The notes beneath the pieces were generated by a model that worked only from the letters and a program-made list of their open reading frames with translations, had not been told where the DNA came from and searched no databases. A DNA stretch of 64,000 nt, taken from NCBI RefSeq assembly GCF_020740795.1, contig NC_067312.1, forward strand, positions 61,542,405 through 61,606,404, given 5' to 3'. Each line of letters opens with the position of its first letter. Position 1 is the first letter of the stretch. A program made the position numbers and the translations under genes. This document shows, in pieces, positions 24,601 to 36,748 of the stretch. The stretch comes from Apus apus. Lineage: Eukaryota; Chordata; Aves; Apodiformes; Apodidae.

Positions 24601-26635
24601 CAGGGAAGCCTGTATGGCATGACCAGATGATGTAAATGCCCCCCTCTCAGCTACTAAAAGAAGTCTGAGTCCAGGACTCCAGCTTGTAAATGAGGAGGAA
24701 ATTTTTGGTTTTAATTGTTGCCCTGGGTAAACCAAGCCACTCTGGTGAGCTAACTTGGTAGAGTGATCCATACCTGTAATAACAGGAGAAGGCTGAACAA
24801 CAGATCGAGGGTCAACTGGGATGAGGATGCTGCTATGAACGTGAACTGCATATACAGTTTACCTTAGCATAAGGAAAGGTTGGCAGAGGGGGATGGCAAA
24901 ATGAAAGTAAATGAAAAGCTGGTATGATGACAAGTCTGTAACCAGAGATGTGCATGTTTGCGGGCTCTGGGAAGATGTCAAGTTGGAGAGTTCTGAGCAG
25001 AATCTGTGTACTGAGGTCCCTTTTCTTCAGAGTGCTGAGTGAAAAGGCTTCCAGCATCTTGGACTCTTTCCCACCTTTGTCTGTAAATGTGTGAAACCCT
25101 CTAGTAAAAGGCCCATCACTCTCTCAGGTCCTTTGTGTCATGGCTGTCAGTTATCTTGTTTCATTGTGTATCGAGGTTCTTATAATGATCTTCAGACACA
25201 ACTATCAGTATGGTTCCAAATAATGCAGCTGATCTATTCTCTGTTTTGATTTACTTTTAAATTAGGAGATGCCACATAATCTAAGGGTGTACATTATTGT
25301 TTTTTATGAGTTTTCAGTTGCGTTCTCCTAAGTCTTTTATGTGACACTTTGCCTGACTTAGATTATTTTATGATGGTTCATGCTTGCTATGTAATTAGCT
25401 CTGTGATACTATGTCATTCTAATTATTTGGTGAGGTAGCCCATGCCTCATACATAGCATGTTGTTCAGAGCTGTTCTGGATGAAGAATTAATTTCCTTTT
25501 GGATTTTTCTGTGAAAAACATCACTATGGTCTGGAAAAGTCTAATAAATCTTTAATTAATTTGTTTTCTTGCTACATTTATGAGGTGAGATCCTCCAGTC
25601 TGCAGATTCAAGACTTGACGGTGCCAAATGAGGAACAGTAGAAGCCTCAGTTTTCAGTGTATTACATACTTTATAGCTCCACTGACTTCAGATGTAATAG
25701 GTTTATCTTTGGCAAATCAGATATGAGTGTTTCTGGTCAGAATTTTTATTTTTTTTTTTAAGTCTCTGTTGTTTTTCCTTCCAACACAGTAATCCAGGGT
25801 TTTTTTCACCAAATGAAATTGGTCCAGTCTCAGGCCAGCTTCACCTTTTCCATTCAGTCAAGTGGGAGTTACGTTGAGAAAGTCCTGTGCAAGCAAGTTT
25901 GGACTACAAAACAGATGTGCTAAGGGCTCCAGCTAAAATAGTAGGGACAATTTTAACCCAGTTACTCTAATTTTTACCCTTTAGACTTTGGTAGACACTG
26001 AAGGGCACAAAAGGGATGCAAGTTTTACATTAATTTTCCAAATTAATTGCTTCCTAGACTGAAAAGAGGCCACTAAAAATTGTGAGATAGCTTATGGAAA
26101 ATGAACCAACAGCTAGCTGAAAATTAACTACCTGAATAATGAAGACATGTAATAGTGTGTCTGTCTGTTAACTGTTTTCAGCTGAAGCACTATTGAAATC
26201 TGTATGCATTAAAGGAGAAAATACCACCAAAAAGCAGACTCTGTTTTCAGAAGAGATTTCAGCCTTGTATTTTCATTATTCTGTGTTCTCAGAATCAATT
26301 TTGCAGAACCTTTTGCAGAAAGATCTTATATGCTCATGTATTACAAGGTGTCAGATATAAGCAGCTACCTATTAAAAAAGCATTTCAGGATCTGTGGAGT
26401 CTAATCAGTCTATGGAAATATTTTAACTTATGATTGATTAACTGTAAACATTAATTTTAAATTATCTGTACTATGGATATATTGTTTTCTCTCTACAATC
26501 GAAATGTGTATCATCTCCTGGTTTAAATTGCAGTCCTTTTTATCTCATTGTTCACAGGTAATTAAGTTATTTTCATTTAAAAAACAGTCATTTAAGGAAA
26601 TGTGCCCTCTTTTTGCCATGTTATCTTGGTCAATA
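18606..26635. other. Intron 1, unannotated
   Basis: This is AT-rich sequence with no exon or transposon that I recognise. Small A/C-rich islands of the form AAAACCCCAAAAAACAAAC occur near 20604-20635. Short ATTT-type runs occur near 21666-21690, 22740-22765 and 22790-22810. Open frames are all short and lack family resemblance. Confidence 0.5.
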
Positions 26636-26678
26636 ATGATCCTTGATGTCCCTTCCAACCTATGATTCTATGATTTTA
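26636..26678 (+). mobile_element. CR1 3'-tail remnant, sense
   Basis: The fragment reads TGATGTCCCTTCCAACC followed by TATGATTCTATGATT. This is the characteristic last few dozen bases of a sense CR1 copy with its terminal octamer repeat. Nothing of the CR1 body remains upstream, so it is a severely 5'-truncated insertion. Confidence 0.8.
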
Positions 26679-29600
26679 AGTCATTCAAAGAGTATCTTTT
26701 ATTTCCTAGTTGTGGCTGGTCTTCATCTCTTTTGTAATAATGATTTTTTTTTTTATTAATTAAAAAAAAAAGAGAGAAAAAAATAACTGGGATATGTTTG
26801 ATCTTCATTATAATACATACTGTGACAACAGACTGGTTACATTTTTTTTGCTAGAATTTTAATTAAGCTCTAAGGAAGACTCTGTTTTGGTACCACTCCA
26901 AAAGGTTTTTGATTTGTAAATTTTGTTGCAGCATAACCCCAAACTCAGTGGGGTGTTTAGTTTCACATATGTTGAAAGGCTCATCAAAACTTGGAGAGAC
27001 AGGAAAGGGGACTTTTTTGTGTGTTTTTGTTATATTTAGAGGTGACAAATTGCTACTTTACATGTAACTAAAATTATGCCTAAGTCAGCAGTTGAAACTG
27101 AAGAAAGTTGGTATTGGTCTTTTATGATTTATTTTTTTTTTTAATATAGCTTTTACATTTCTAGGTTAGGGTTTCTAAGCAAAGCAGAGTTTAGCACAAT
27201 TTTGATTTGAGTGTATTGCTGTCTGGTCTTTACACGCATGCATGCACAAGTACAGTCTCTGTCTTGCCCATTTTTTTTTTAATGTCGTTTCTTTCAGATC
27301 TTCTAGTGACCTCTGTATATGGTCATTGTGGCAGTGTCAAAGTTTTTCCATGTGCACAGGCTGTTTGTCAGCTTTCTTGCTCAACTGTTGCTGTCCTTCC
27401 ATTGAATGTGCATCTGTCCAAACGCTAGAAAGACCATCTTTGTAGTTTTAATATCTGAATGAGAATCGGCTTTAACTTTAGTGGGAACTGGGTACTGTTG
27501 TTGCAGTCCAAAACCAGCCCTGGTTCAAGCTTTAAACTTGGGCTGGAGTGGGCTCTTTTTGAAAATCATTTTAACATCTGCAATTTATTTTATATTTGAA
27601 ATTAAGCCCTGAAGTTAATTATTTTTCCTTGTTTTGACCTACTTCTAGGTTTCATTGCAAGTATAGTGCACCCAGAAATGCCTCCTGACAAAGGATTTTG
27701 AAAATGAAATGCTGTGTAACTTTATAGCTTAAATTCAGCTCCACATCTGTGCATTTGGTTTGACTATATTTCTCTGACCTCACCAGGGTGTTGTAAAAAT
27801 AACTGCACTGAAGATTGTAAAATGCCTATATGTTATGGTAATAGGGGCCATGTAAGTACCTACGATAGTTGGATAGACAGATAGCATTAGTGCATTAGAG
27901 GGTTCCTTGAGAACACTAACTAGATTAAGTGCCAGTTTTCTCCTATGTAGCAATGTTAATTGCCAATTTTTGGCAGTTGCACAGGTGCTAATTACTTTTT
28001 AATAGAACCAATGGAAGAAAATTTTCCACTAAGCTTTTATGGATAATTATGGCAATTTTTTTTCCTTCCAGGAGCTTGAAAGTTTGCTCTTACAGCATCC
28101 ATCTGATCTGTCTTCCAGATAAATGGTAGCATTACACCACAGGCAAGATTGTGTTCTGTAGTTTTATACCATCCCTGTCGGCTTTTTAAATGATACCATT
28201 TAGAACCTAATCCCTCTTTGAACAGAGGGTTTATAAAAATAGCATTATCACATAGCTTTGTTGCATTGGAATAAATTGTGTTTCTATGCAGTGTGTTACA
28301 CAACAGACACATCTGTAGGGACTGTCCACTCCATTCAGAGTATCTGAATGAAGCCTCACGACTGTGCTGAATAAATACACAGGAGCGCTAGGATGTAAAG
28401 TACTAAATTTGCCAGTGTCTGTTTCTAAAGGTTTCCAGGATTTACTCTTTCTATGTTTTACTCTGTCATTATGTATTCACGTTGTGCTTCAATTAAAAAG
28501 AAGACATTTTTGTACCAATGGTCTCAGAAATATAAGATTCAAGTAAGATGATAAACTTTAAATCGTTAAAAGATGAATATGTCATTTTGGATGGACTGAA
28601 ATAGTATTGGCATCATCTTACATCACCCTTCTGTCAAGAATTAATTACAGTTAATTGGGATTTCAATGAAAGACTCATCTTTCATAATAGTTCCTAAAAA
28701 AAAATGGTATGCCTTCTCTGGGGTAATGAGTTAGGCTGAGCACTGGTTTTGGCTTCAGACCTTGCAGTGGCTTCACTATTCAGCATTGGATACAGGACCA
28801 AATATCAGGTCTTCAGCTGTAGGGAATTCCTTCAAATACAAGACTTAGAGATTCAAAAGGAAATGAAGGTTTGCATTGGTCAAATTCTGGTAGTTATTGA
28901 AAGATCCTTAAGAAAATAGGTATTTGTAAAACCAAGAGTGTTTTGGTGGGCTATGTGTGCAAGTAGGAACAGTGCCCCAAACCATCCGCTCTATGGGGAT
29001 TGATGCAGAGTTTACTCAGATGTGTGTGGGTCCTCCCTTACCTCTTGTCCTGTGTTTAGCTCTAAAATACTGCTCTGACATGCCTGGTTTATATTATGCA
29101 TTAGTATTTTTTTTCTCAGTGTTCTGTTATATGTAATAATTTAAACGTATACACCTGAAGTTATAAATAACATTATGATATTATGATTACAGAGTAAGAA
29201 AGCTGTGATTTAATAAAAAAAAATAATTAAACATCAGCAATTGTGAAACCTGGTTGAAGCAATGTTTGGTTAGAGATCTGTTAAAAGATCCTTTTAGTGT
29301 TTGTATGTGTATAAGGATAATGTGTTTATAATGTAGTGTATGCTCATTTGCTTCTCTAGAGCCATTCAGTTGATTTGCATTAGTTGTTCCTCACTGCTTC
29401 TTTCTCCCTTTCTTTGTGCTGATCTTTTCAAAACCATAAATCACTCACTGCCCTCCCCAAATCATCTTTCTTTTCCAAACTATTACTTTCCACTCTGCTT
29501 GTGACTTGGTCATGGAATAGTCAGGATCACAAACCTTGCTTACAGTACTTCATATGGCATTCATTCACACATTTCAAGGGGTTTAAAACTGCAGCTCAGT

Positions 29601-30824
29601 AAGGTATTAATAATGATGAAAAATCTTGTTGTTCTCCTGAAACTTAAAGTAAAACTGCAAGTTACAAGATTTATTGCATTTCCTTAACTCTTTTCCAGAA
29701 TCACAATATTTTAATCAGCTTATATTGAAGTATTTTATTTGTGTTTTTATAAGTTAGTAATTTATACTGACACAGATGAGTAGATGAGAAGGAATGGAAG
29801 AAGCACTAAGAGAAGAAGCTTCCAGAGGAAGAAGACTCCTAACAGAATAGGTGGAGGAAAGAAACACCATTGAGTTCAACTAAATTGACTGGTTCCCTCA
29901 TCTCCTAGGGGTAGAAACTACTACAATTGGTTCAAACACATGATGTGAATAACCTGTGAAAGACCGTTGGGAAGATTATTGAATCTGTTAAGTGCCAATT
30001 TCTGAGACTGAGTAAACATGAAACATCGAACAGGAAATAGGCAACAGTTCTCAAAACAGGCATATGTAAGAAATCCAAATGACACTGAGGACAAGGAGTG
30101 GCACTCTTGTAAGTCACTCAACATAACACCTTAATCCAGAACTATCATTAACATCTGGCAGTTAGGCTAAGTGGCTAGCAGAGGGAGCAGTAACAGGATT
30201 GTCCTCACCAGCTCTCTTTTCTCATAACTTGTAATTCATTAACAGAATATTGTAGAATGCTGGTACATGTGGAAGTTCGTTCATCAGAACAAAATCCTGA
30301 CTACGTAATCATTGTCCACAGTTGGATCTAGTCCAAGGCACTCCCTTCAGTTCCAGGCTCTCAGTAGATGGCCATCATTAGATGTTAGAGCTATCGTCCT
30401 GTACATTATCAGATCTGCTGATGCCACTGTTCTGCCACTACTCCTACAGTGTGCGTGGAGAGCAGGAGTTCACCAGGAATTTTCCTATATGCACTTTGTT
30501 ATTTAAGATTTTAGATGTTGATTTGCCATTAGTACACAAAAGATTTTGTGATGGGTGTTTTGAAAGTAGCGTTTTCTTCTACACAAAGAAACACTGCACA
30601 TGCAAAAATGTCTGAATTCTGTACCATAGCCAGCCCTGTAAAGAAATTAATTTGTCATTCATTTGAAGCTGGATTCAAAGGCAGTTCATTCTTGATTCAA
30701 ATGAAGATAGGAAACAGCTTCTGGTTCTTAGCAGGAATGATTTCTTACAGTGGTAAAAAGCTGCATTTTGTCACATGTGGAGTTTTAAACACCTCTTCTT
30801 CCTTCGCAAGCTGAACTTCACTCG
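26679..30824. other. Intron 1, unannotated
   Basis: No genes or recognisable mobile elements were seen in this stretch. It includes a T run followed by an A run at about 26743-26785 and otherwise ordinary AT-rich intronic sequence. Confidence 0.5.
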
Positions 30825-31347
30825 TGTCCTTGTTTAAACAATAAGGGCGAACCACAAACTAGAAGGCAGAATTGTTCCTGGTTACACCCCCTCCATCCTT
30901 CCAAGGGAAGATAGAGGGGAATAAAGAGGGGAGACTTAAGGGTTGGAAATTGAAACTGGAACAAAATTGCTGTAACAGAAAAAGGGAATAACACATGGGG
31001 GAAAGAATAGATATATAAACTAATACACAAATATATACAAAACTGATATTGATGATTAAAGGAATAGGTGGGTAAGAGTCCCTTGCTGCCAAGCTACTTC
31101 AGTAGAGGGTTCCTCACAGCACCTGATGGAGTTGGATTCTGGAGAGCACATGGCAAACTGAAGAATCTCCAAGCAGTGGCAGCAGCAAGGAAGAAGGCAC
31201 AGAAAGGAAAGGGGCTGAGCTTCTGATTCTCCTGGCTTTTACAGAGTATGGCAGGAAGTGGGGGAAGTACTGACCCCTCTCTGTTCCAGCCCTTCTGGGT
31301 CTTTCAGTTCCTCTTATAGGTGTCCAACAGGGTCACTTAATCTATAG
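30825..31347 (-). mobile_element. ERV LTR fragment (family A)
   Basis: The left edge reads TGTCCTTGTTTAAACAATAA, a diverged form of the TGTCNNGGTTTAA terminus of a common avian LTR family. It then shows the family's purine-rich segment with 'gaataaagagggg', a TTGGAAATTGAAACTGG motif and an AT-rich stretch rich in ATATACAAAA. The same order of landmarks appears in the copies at 47196 and 52160. Coding strand is assigned only tentatively. The right end merges into a second LTR family, so the element is truncated or recombined. No gag, pol or env sequence adjoins it. Confidence 0.6.
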
Positions 31348-32124
31348 CAACTCCTAACTCTCCTGCCTCCTCCACCTAGAAAGTGCAGGGGGATGGGAAA
31401 TGGAGGTTGCAGTCAGTTCTTAATGCTTTGTCTCTACTTCCTCTTCCTTCTTACTTTCTTTCCCTGCTCCAGTGTAAGCTCCTTCCTGTAGGCTACAGTT
31501 CCTCAAGAACCGCTCGAGTGTTGGTCCTCACCACGTGATGCCATTCTTTAGAAACTGACCTCTTAATCTTTGGTCCCCTAGGGGTCACAGGTCCTTCCAG
31601 AAACCTAGGGGTCACAGGTCCTTCCAGAAAACTTATTCCTGTATGGGTTTCTCTCCTCAGGCTGCAGATCCTGTCAGGATCCAGCTCTGACCTATGTCCT
31701 CCACAGGGTCACAGCTTCCTTCAGTGCACTTCCTGTGGCATGGGGTTCTCCATGAGTGCAGGTGTATGTCTACTCTGATGTGGTCCTCCATGGGCTGTAG
31801 GGGACAACCTGCCTCACCCTGGTCTTCACAACAGACTGCAGGGAAATTTCTGTTCTGATGACTGGATCTTCTTCCCATGCTTCTTCACTGACCTTAGTGC
31901 CTGCAGGGTTGTTTATTTCACACTCCTCTCTCCTTGCTGCTGTTGCACATTTTTTACCCTTTTTAAAATGTTTCTCACAGAGATGCCACTATCTTGGCTG
32001 CTGGGCTCAGGTGCCCTGCAGTGGGTCTCTTGGACCTGGCTGGACTGGCTGTGTCTGGCAGAGGACCTCACAGCAGCCACCTTGCAGCCCCTCTGCCAGC
32101 ACCTGGGCACCTGCACCCAGCACA
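31348..32124 (-). mobile_element. ERV LTR, family B, antisense and truncated
   Basis: The segment is the reverse-complement counterpart of the complete LTR at 35575-36748. Shared landmarks are 'gggaatgg...gttgcagtcagttc', 'tttgtctct', 'ccctgctccagtgt', 'tccttcagtgcacttcctg', 'ctgcctcaccctggtcttcac' and 'cactgaccttagtgcctgcag'. The U5/poly(A)-side portion is missing at the left, where family A sequence abuts. A 27-bp tandem duplication at 31577-31630 lies inside it. No internal retroviral genes are present. Confidence 0.75.
31577..31630. repeat. 27-bp perfect tandem duplication in LTR
   Basis: A 27-bp unit starting CCTAGGGGTCACAGG and ending CCAGAAA occurs twice, at 31577-31603 and 31604-31630, without mismatch. 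The identity implies the duplication is younger than the LTR copy that contains it. Confidence 0.9.
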
Positions 32125-35100
32125 GAAGGCTTGTTCCAGAAAGTAAATGGAATGTGCAACAGAAATGGAGTGCACTTTTGTTTAATATTAAATAGGAAAC
32201 CCAGATGCTGGTAGCAAGATGTGATGCAAAGCCCTTGTCATATCTCAGGAAACACACAAAGGTTCTAGTCTTCTACTTCCAGTGATTATTTAGGAATAGG
32301 TAAAGTTGTATTTATTTGTATTTATTTTGTATTTATTCCCCCTTTATGTGCAAAAAGCCCCTCCAGAATCAATGAGGTATCTATTTACTTACATTATTAT
32401 AGTGGACCTAATTCAAAGTAACGTAAAGGCCATAGTTTTTGTGTGTGTGTGGTTTTTTGTTGTTGTTATTGTTATTTTTCTGTTTGTTTTGCTTTGTTTC
32501 TAATGGAAAACCTGCCAGGTGAGTAGCTGAATAGCACAAGTGTGATGTGTGATCAGCCGGCTAGGCTGATATCTGGCAGGTTCCTTTTTGGTGTGACTCA
32601 AGTTTTTCTTCCTCCATTGCCTTCAACAGTATTAGTGTTGCAGTGTTAGTGTTACAGCAGGCTTTATTTTTTTCCTCTAATTTTTGTCTTTCTTGAATTT
32701 TGGTATAATCATAAATGGTTTGTTGAATAAAATGTTAATAATGCTTTAACTTTTTTTTTTAATTCACAGTGCATTAGAAGGTATCATGCCAGTTTCAAGT
32801 CCAAGAGGACATTTGGTTTTAGGCTGCCATAGATAAGGGGTAGGTTTGTGTGAATGCTTTGCTGCAGCTTCAGATGGACGTTTCAAGTTTCTGTGCAGGA
32901 GCAATTTGGGGTTCTGACAGTAAGAACACTGAGTTGTCAATACATTGTGACAGGACTTACTCTGGTAGCTAAGAGACTTTGTTAGGGCATGAAGCTTATT
33001 CCTATTTTACTCAAATGTAATCCAGTCTCCAGACATGAATGACTGTGGTTATTAGTACAGAACTATAATTTTAACAGATCTTGTAGTAGTATGCTGTTAA
33101 AGTGAACATCCTGAACGGTATCATATTCAAAGTCTTCAGATGAAAAGAGCTGGCAGCTTACATTAAAGGAGAGAAGAAATATTAAATCAGTTATGTCATG
33201 TTTCTTTCCAAGAAGGTGATTTTAAAATTATTTTTGTGAGCCAAATAAAATTTCATTGACAATTTACTGATTTTAAACACCCCTAACATCAGCATTGTAA
33301 GGTATGAGTATCTGGAGCAGCAGAGGGCAGGAGAACCTACAGCTAAGGCAAAGTCAAAAGAGTACAAGGCAGAAATTTCAGAAATAGAAAAGACATGACA
33401 ATTAGTAATCTCTATTTCTGCCTCCTTGACTTCCTTTACTTGAGAAATATATGCAAATATTTTTATTTTGAACAAATACACTGTTTTTCTATTCACTGGA
33501 TATGTTTATCTTGTTAGTGGGTGGATGCTACAGCATGTCTTTGGGGAAAGTGCAGTTCTGAGGTATTCAAGTATTGCAGGGACTGGGTGGGATGGGGAAA
33601 ATAGAGTGAAATGGAATTGGCCTTTTGAAGTTCTATACGTTAAATATTTTTCAGTAGAAAAAAAGCGAAACTGAAAACAGCAGCTGAGAGAGTCTGTACA
33701 CAGCTGTCTAATTTTCCTTCAGGGTCAGCCACAGCTTCCCACCAGGCTTCCTAGGTTTTGTGCAGGTATTTACAATGCTGCTTAGAATAAAATATTTCAA
33801 GCTGGGAAGTGGTATAGACTTAGTCAGTAATTGGGGAAAAGGGGAAAGGGAAAGGGAAGGAAATCCGCAGGCTGCTTCCACAAGTACTTTGTGATTCAAA
33901 ATTATTTGTATTATTTGGTTATTTATCAGGACTGTATTGTACCAGATACTACAGCAGAATATCCTTAGTGATTTGCTGTGTAAGGATAAGACAAAAATCA
34001 ATGGGTGAGTATTAACTGGAAGCACAGGAAAGCAATATTAATCATTTTGATTTGTTCAGCTATGGCTTTTCAAATACTTTGTAGGAGAAGGGTAATGGTT
34101 TTCTGCAGAAATATCCACCCTACCTCTGTGGGGTAGCATTGAAGAAAGCTCACAAATTCTCACTTGAAAATTGTAACTCTGTGGCTTAATCATGGATACT
34201 TTATTGTTGCTGTTCCTGCTGCAAGGCTGAGTGAGAGCATACAGTGGAGGATGGAGAAGAAGGAAAAATAAGTTAATGCTTGAAAAAGTGTTCCAGTAGA
34301 AAGGAACCTTTTTCAAAAAGACTTACTAGGTTAGTCATCTTGCAACAACATTCTGGATAGTTCTGGATGAGGCAAGTTTATCTTCTTCAAGATCTGGGAA
34401 AAGGATGTTGCAGTAATCTTTACAGCTGCTGGTGACTACCCTCTTCCTCAGCAGTCACTGTTGTTTTTCATAAGATTTCTGCTATCAGAGTATAACAAGA
34501 TTTTTTGCCCTGTAATGATAATGAAATCTGTTCAGTGGAGTGTATGAGTAAGAGTGCTCAGCACAATGCATGGATGTTTTAGATCACAGAATAACCACCT
34601 TCTTGTACAGCTGCCCTTTCTCTATCAGTAATCACTCTGTCTTAAAGAATGGAAGCCTGTATTTGTCAGTGACAGCAGAACCTGTCTCTGAGAACAAGTG
34701 ATTGCAACACAGCCAAGAACTGGATGCTAGAAGGGGGATTGATGCTCACCTGCTCCCAATTAATTACAACCTTCTATGGTGAAACCAGGAATCCTAGTGG
34801 ACAGATCACTCTGTCTTTTTTTTTCTCCCCATTATTTGCCCACCACTAGACTGTAAACTGCAGAAACTTGTTAGAAGTAGTTTCTCGTCTCTTAAAACCA
34901 GCCTTCTCTGTTTTTCCAAAGAAATGCTAACTCCAGACACACCAGCTCCCTTTCAGTATTGCTACACTGTCAGATTCCACCAGTTTACAAGCTTCCATGG
35001 CAATACCATGTTTGTCTGATTTTCTCAAAATCTCCAAACCCAAAAACAAGCATTAAATGCTGGCATTCCCAGCATATCTTTCATGGTGGGTGAATGTTGA

Positions 35101-35574
35101 GGATTTCAAGATTCCTAGCTCTTATCAATGCAGTAGTGCAATAGCTTCAAAGACCTAAAGGCAGTAAAGAGCTGTGAGTAAATATATTCACATACACTGT
35201 TGGAAAAATCTCTTTTTTAAGCTATTAAAGAATAGCTTAATTTGGGGGGTGTAGTTTTTTTGTTTGTTAGGTGGGTTTTTTTCAGCTCCTTATTCAGTTT
35301 AAAGATATCCCGTATTTTAGGTCAACTGGCACATTTTTGCACTGACCTTACCAGTTCCTCTTGTGGTTGAGTGCCACACTCCAGGATTTATGGCCACCAA
35401 TCTCAGAAGCCCCCCTGCCTTGCTAAGAAACAATCCCAATGGGCTGTGAAGAGTTTCTTGGAGGAAGAGGAACTGAACAGCTTCGTTTTAAAGCAGTGCT
35501 GTTTGCATTAAGTTGTCAGAGTGAACTTGATCAGAGCGGACAAGAAGAGAACACGCAGCTGTGATAATGTCAGG
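32125..35574. other. Intron 1, unannotated
   Basis: No exon or clear transposon was seen. It includes a GT/T-rich stretch at about 32441-32500, a purine run (GGGGAAAGGGAAAGGGAAGG-like) at about 33834-33860 and a T/G-rich patch near 35240-35285. Confidence 0.5.
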
Positions 35575-36748
35575 TGTCATAGTTTGCATGGAAAGATTTT
35601 GGTGGCAGGGGGGCTACAAGAATGGCATCTGTGAGAAGCTCTAGAAGCTTCTCCTGTGTCCTACAGAGCTCTAGAAGCTTCTCCTGTGTCCTACAGAGCC
35701 AATGCTGGCCAGCACTAAGGTGAACCTGCTGCTGGCCAAGATCAAGTCCATCAGTGACAGTGGTAGTGCCCCTGGTACAGTGAGTGTATTTAAGAATTGA
35801 GAAGAAAACCTGCGCAGAAAAACAGCCAGATGATAAGAGTGGGAATATGTGAGAAAAAACTAAGCAGAGAACAAGGTCAGTGAAGAAGGAGGGGGAGGAG
35901 GTGCTTCAGGCACCAGAGCAGAGATTCCCTTGCAGCCTGTGCCAAAGACCATGGTGAGGCAGGTTGTCCACCTGCAGCCCATGGAGACTTGCAGAGGAGC
36001 AGGTATACACCTGCAGCCCATGGAGGATCCCACATCAGAGCAGGTGGATGTGTCTGAAGGAGACTGTGACCCATGGTAAGCCCATGCTGAAGCAGGCTCC
36101 TGGCAGGACCTGTGACCTTGTGAGGAGAGGAGCCCACACTGGAGCAGGATGGCCCCTAGGACTTGTGACCCTGTGGGGGATCCACACTCAAGCAGTCTGT
36201 TCCTGAAGATTACACTCCATGGGAAGCACACACTCTGAAGCAGTTTGTGAAGAACTGTAGCCTGTGGGAAGGACTTACATTGGAGCAGTTCATGAGGGAC
36301 TGTCTCCTGTGGGAGGGACCCCATGCTGGAGCAGGGGAAGAGTGTGAGGAGTCCTTATCCTGAGGAGGAAGGAGCAGCAGAGACAATATAAATTGAACCC
36401 AATTCCCATTCCCCACCCACTCCCCTGTGCCACCAGGGGAGGGGAGGAGGTGAAGCAAATCAGGAGTAAGATTAAGCCTGGGAAGAAGGGAGGGAATGAT
36501 GGGAAGATGTTTAAAGATTTGGTTTTATTTCTCATTATCCTACTCTGATTTGATTGGCAATAAATGCAATGAATTTACACAGGTCAAGTCTGTTTTGCCG
36601 TTGGCAGTAACTGATGATTGATCTCTCCCTGTCCTTAACTTGCCCCACCAGCCTTTCGTTGTATTTTCTCTCCTGTCCAGCTGAGGAGAGGAGTGATGGT
36701 GCAGCTTTGGTGGGCATGTGGTGTCCAGCCAGGGTCAAGCCCCCCACA
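35575..36748 (+). mobile_element. Near-complete solo ERV LTR, family B, sense
   Basis: The element runs from TGTCATAGTTTGCATGG to GGTCAAGCCCCCCACA, about 1.17 kb with TG...CA ends. It holds the 'gctggagcag' tandem-like U3/R region, a TATA-like TATTTAAG at 35787-35794, and a poly(A) signal AATAAA at 36559-36564 followed by a GT-rich stretch. This order supports + as the transcribed strand, the same as PRR16. No gag, pol or env lies on either side, so it is probably a solo LTR left by recombination between two LTRs. I found no convincing target-site duplication. The class is probably ERVL/ERV3-like, judged from avian LTR patterns I recognise, not from a search. Confidence 0.8.
35638..35697 (+). 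repeat. 30-bp perfect tandem duplication in LTR
   Basis: A 30-bp unit starting GCTCTAGAAGCTTCTCC and ending CCTACAGA is present twice, at 35638-35667 and 35668-35697. It lies in the U3 part of the LTR, upstream of its TATA-like box, where duplicated segments in retroviral LTRs often act as enhancer repeats. Function here is unknown. Confidence 0.9.

Noticed and set aside
35860..36324. A 154-codon minus-strand open frame with proline/leucine-rich repeats
   Set aside because: It lies entirely within the solo LTR; the repetitive residues come from the LTR's tandem-like 'ctggagcag' segments.
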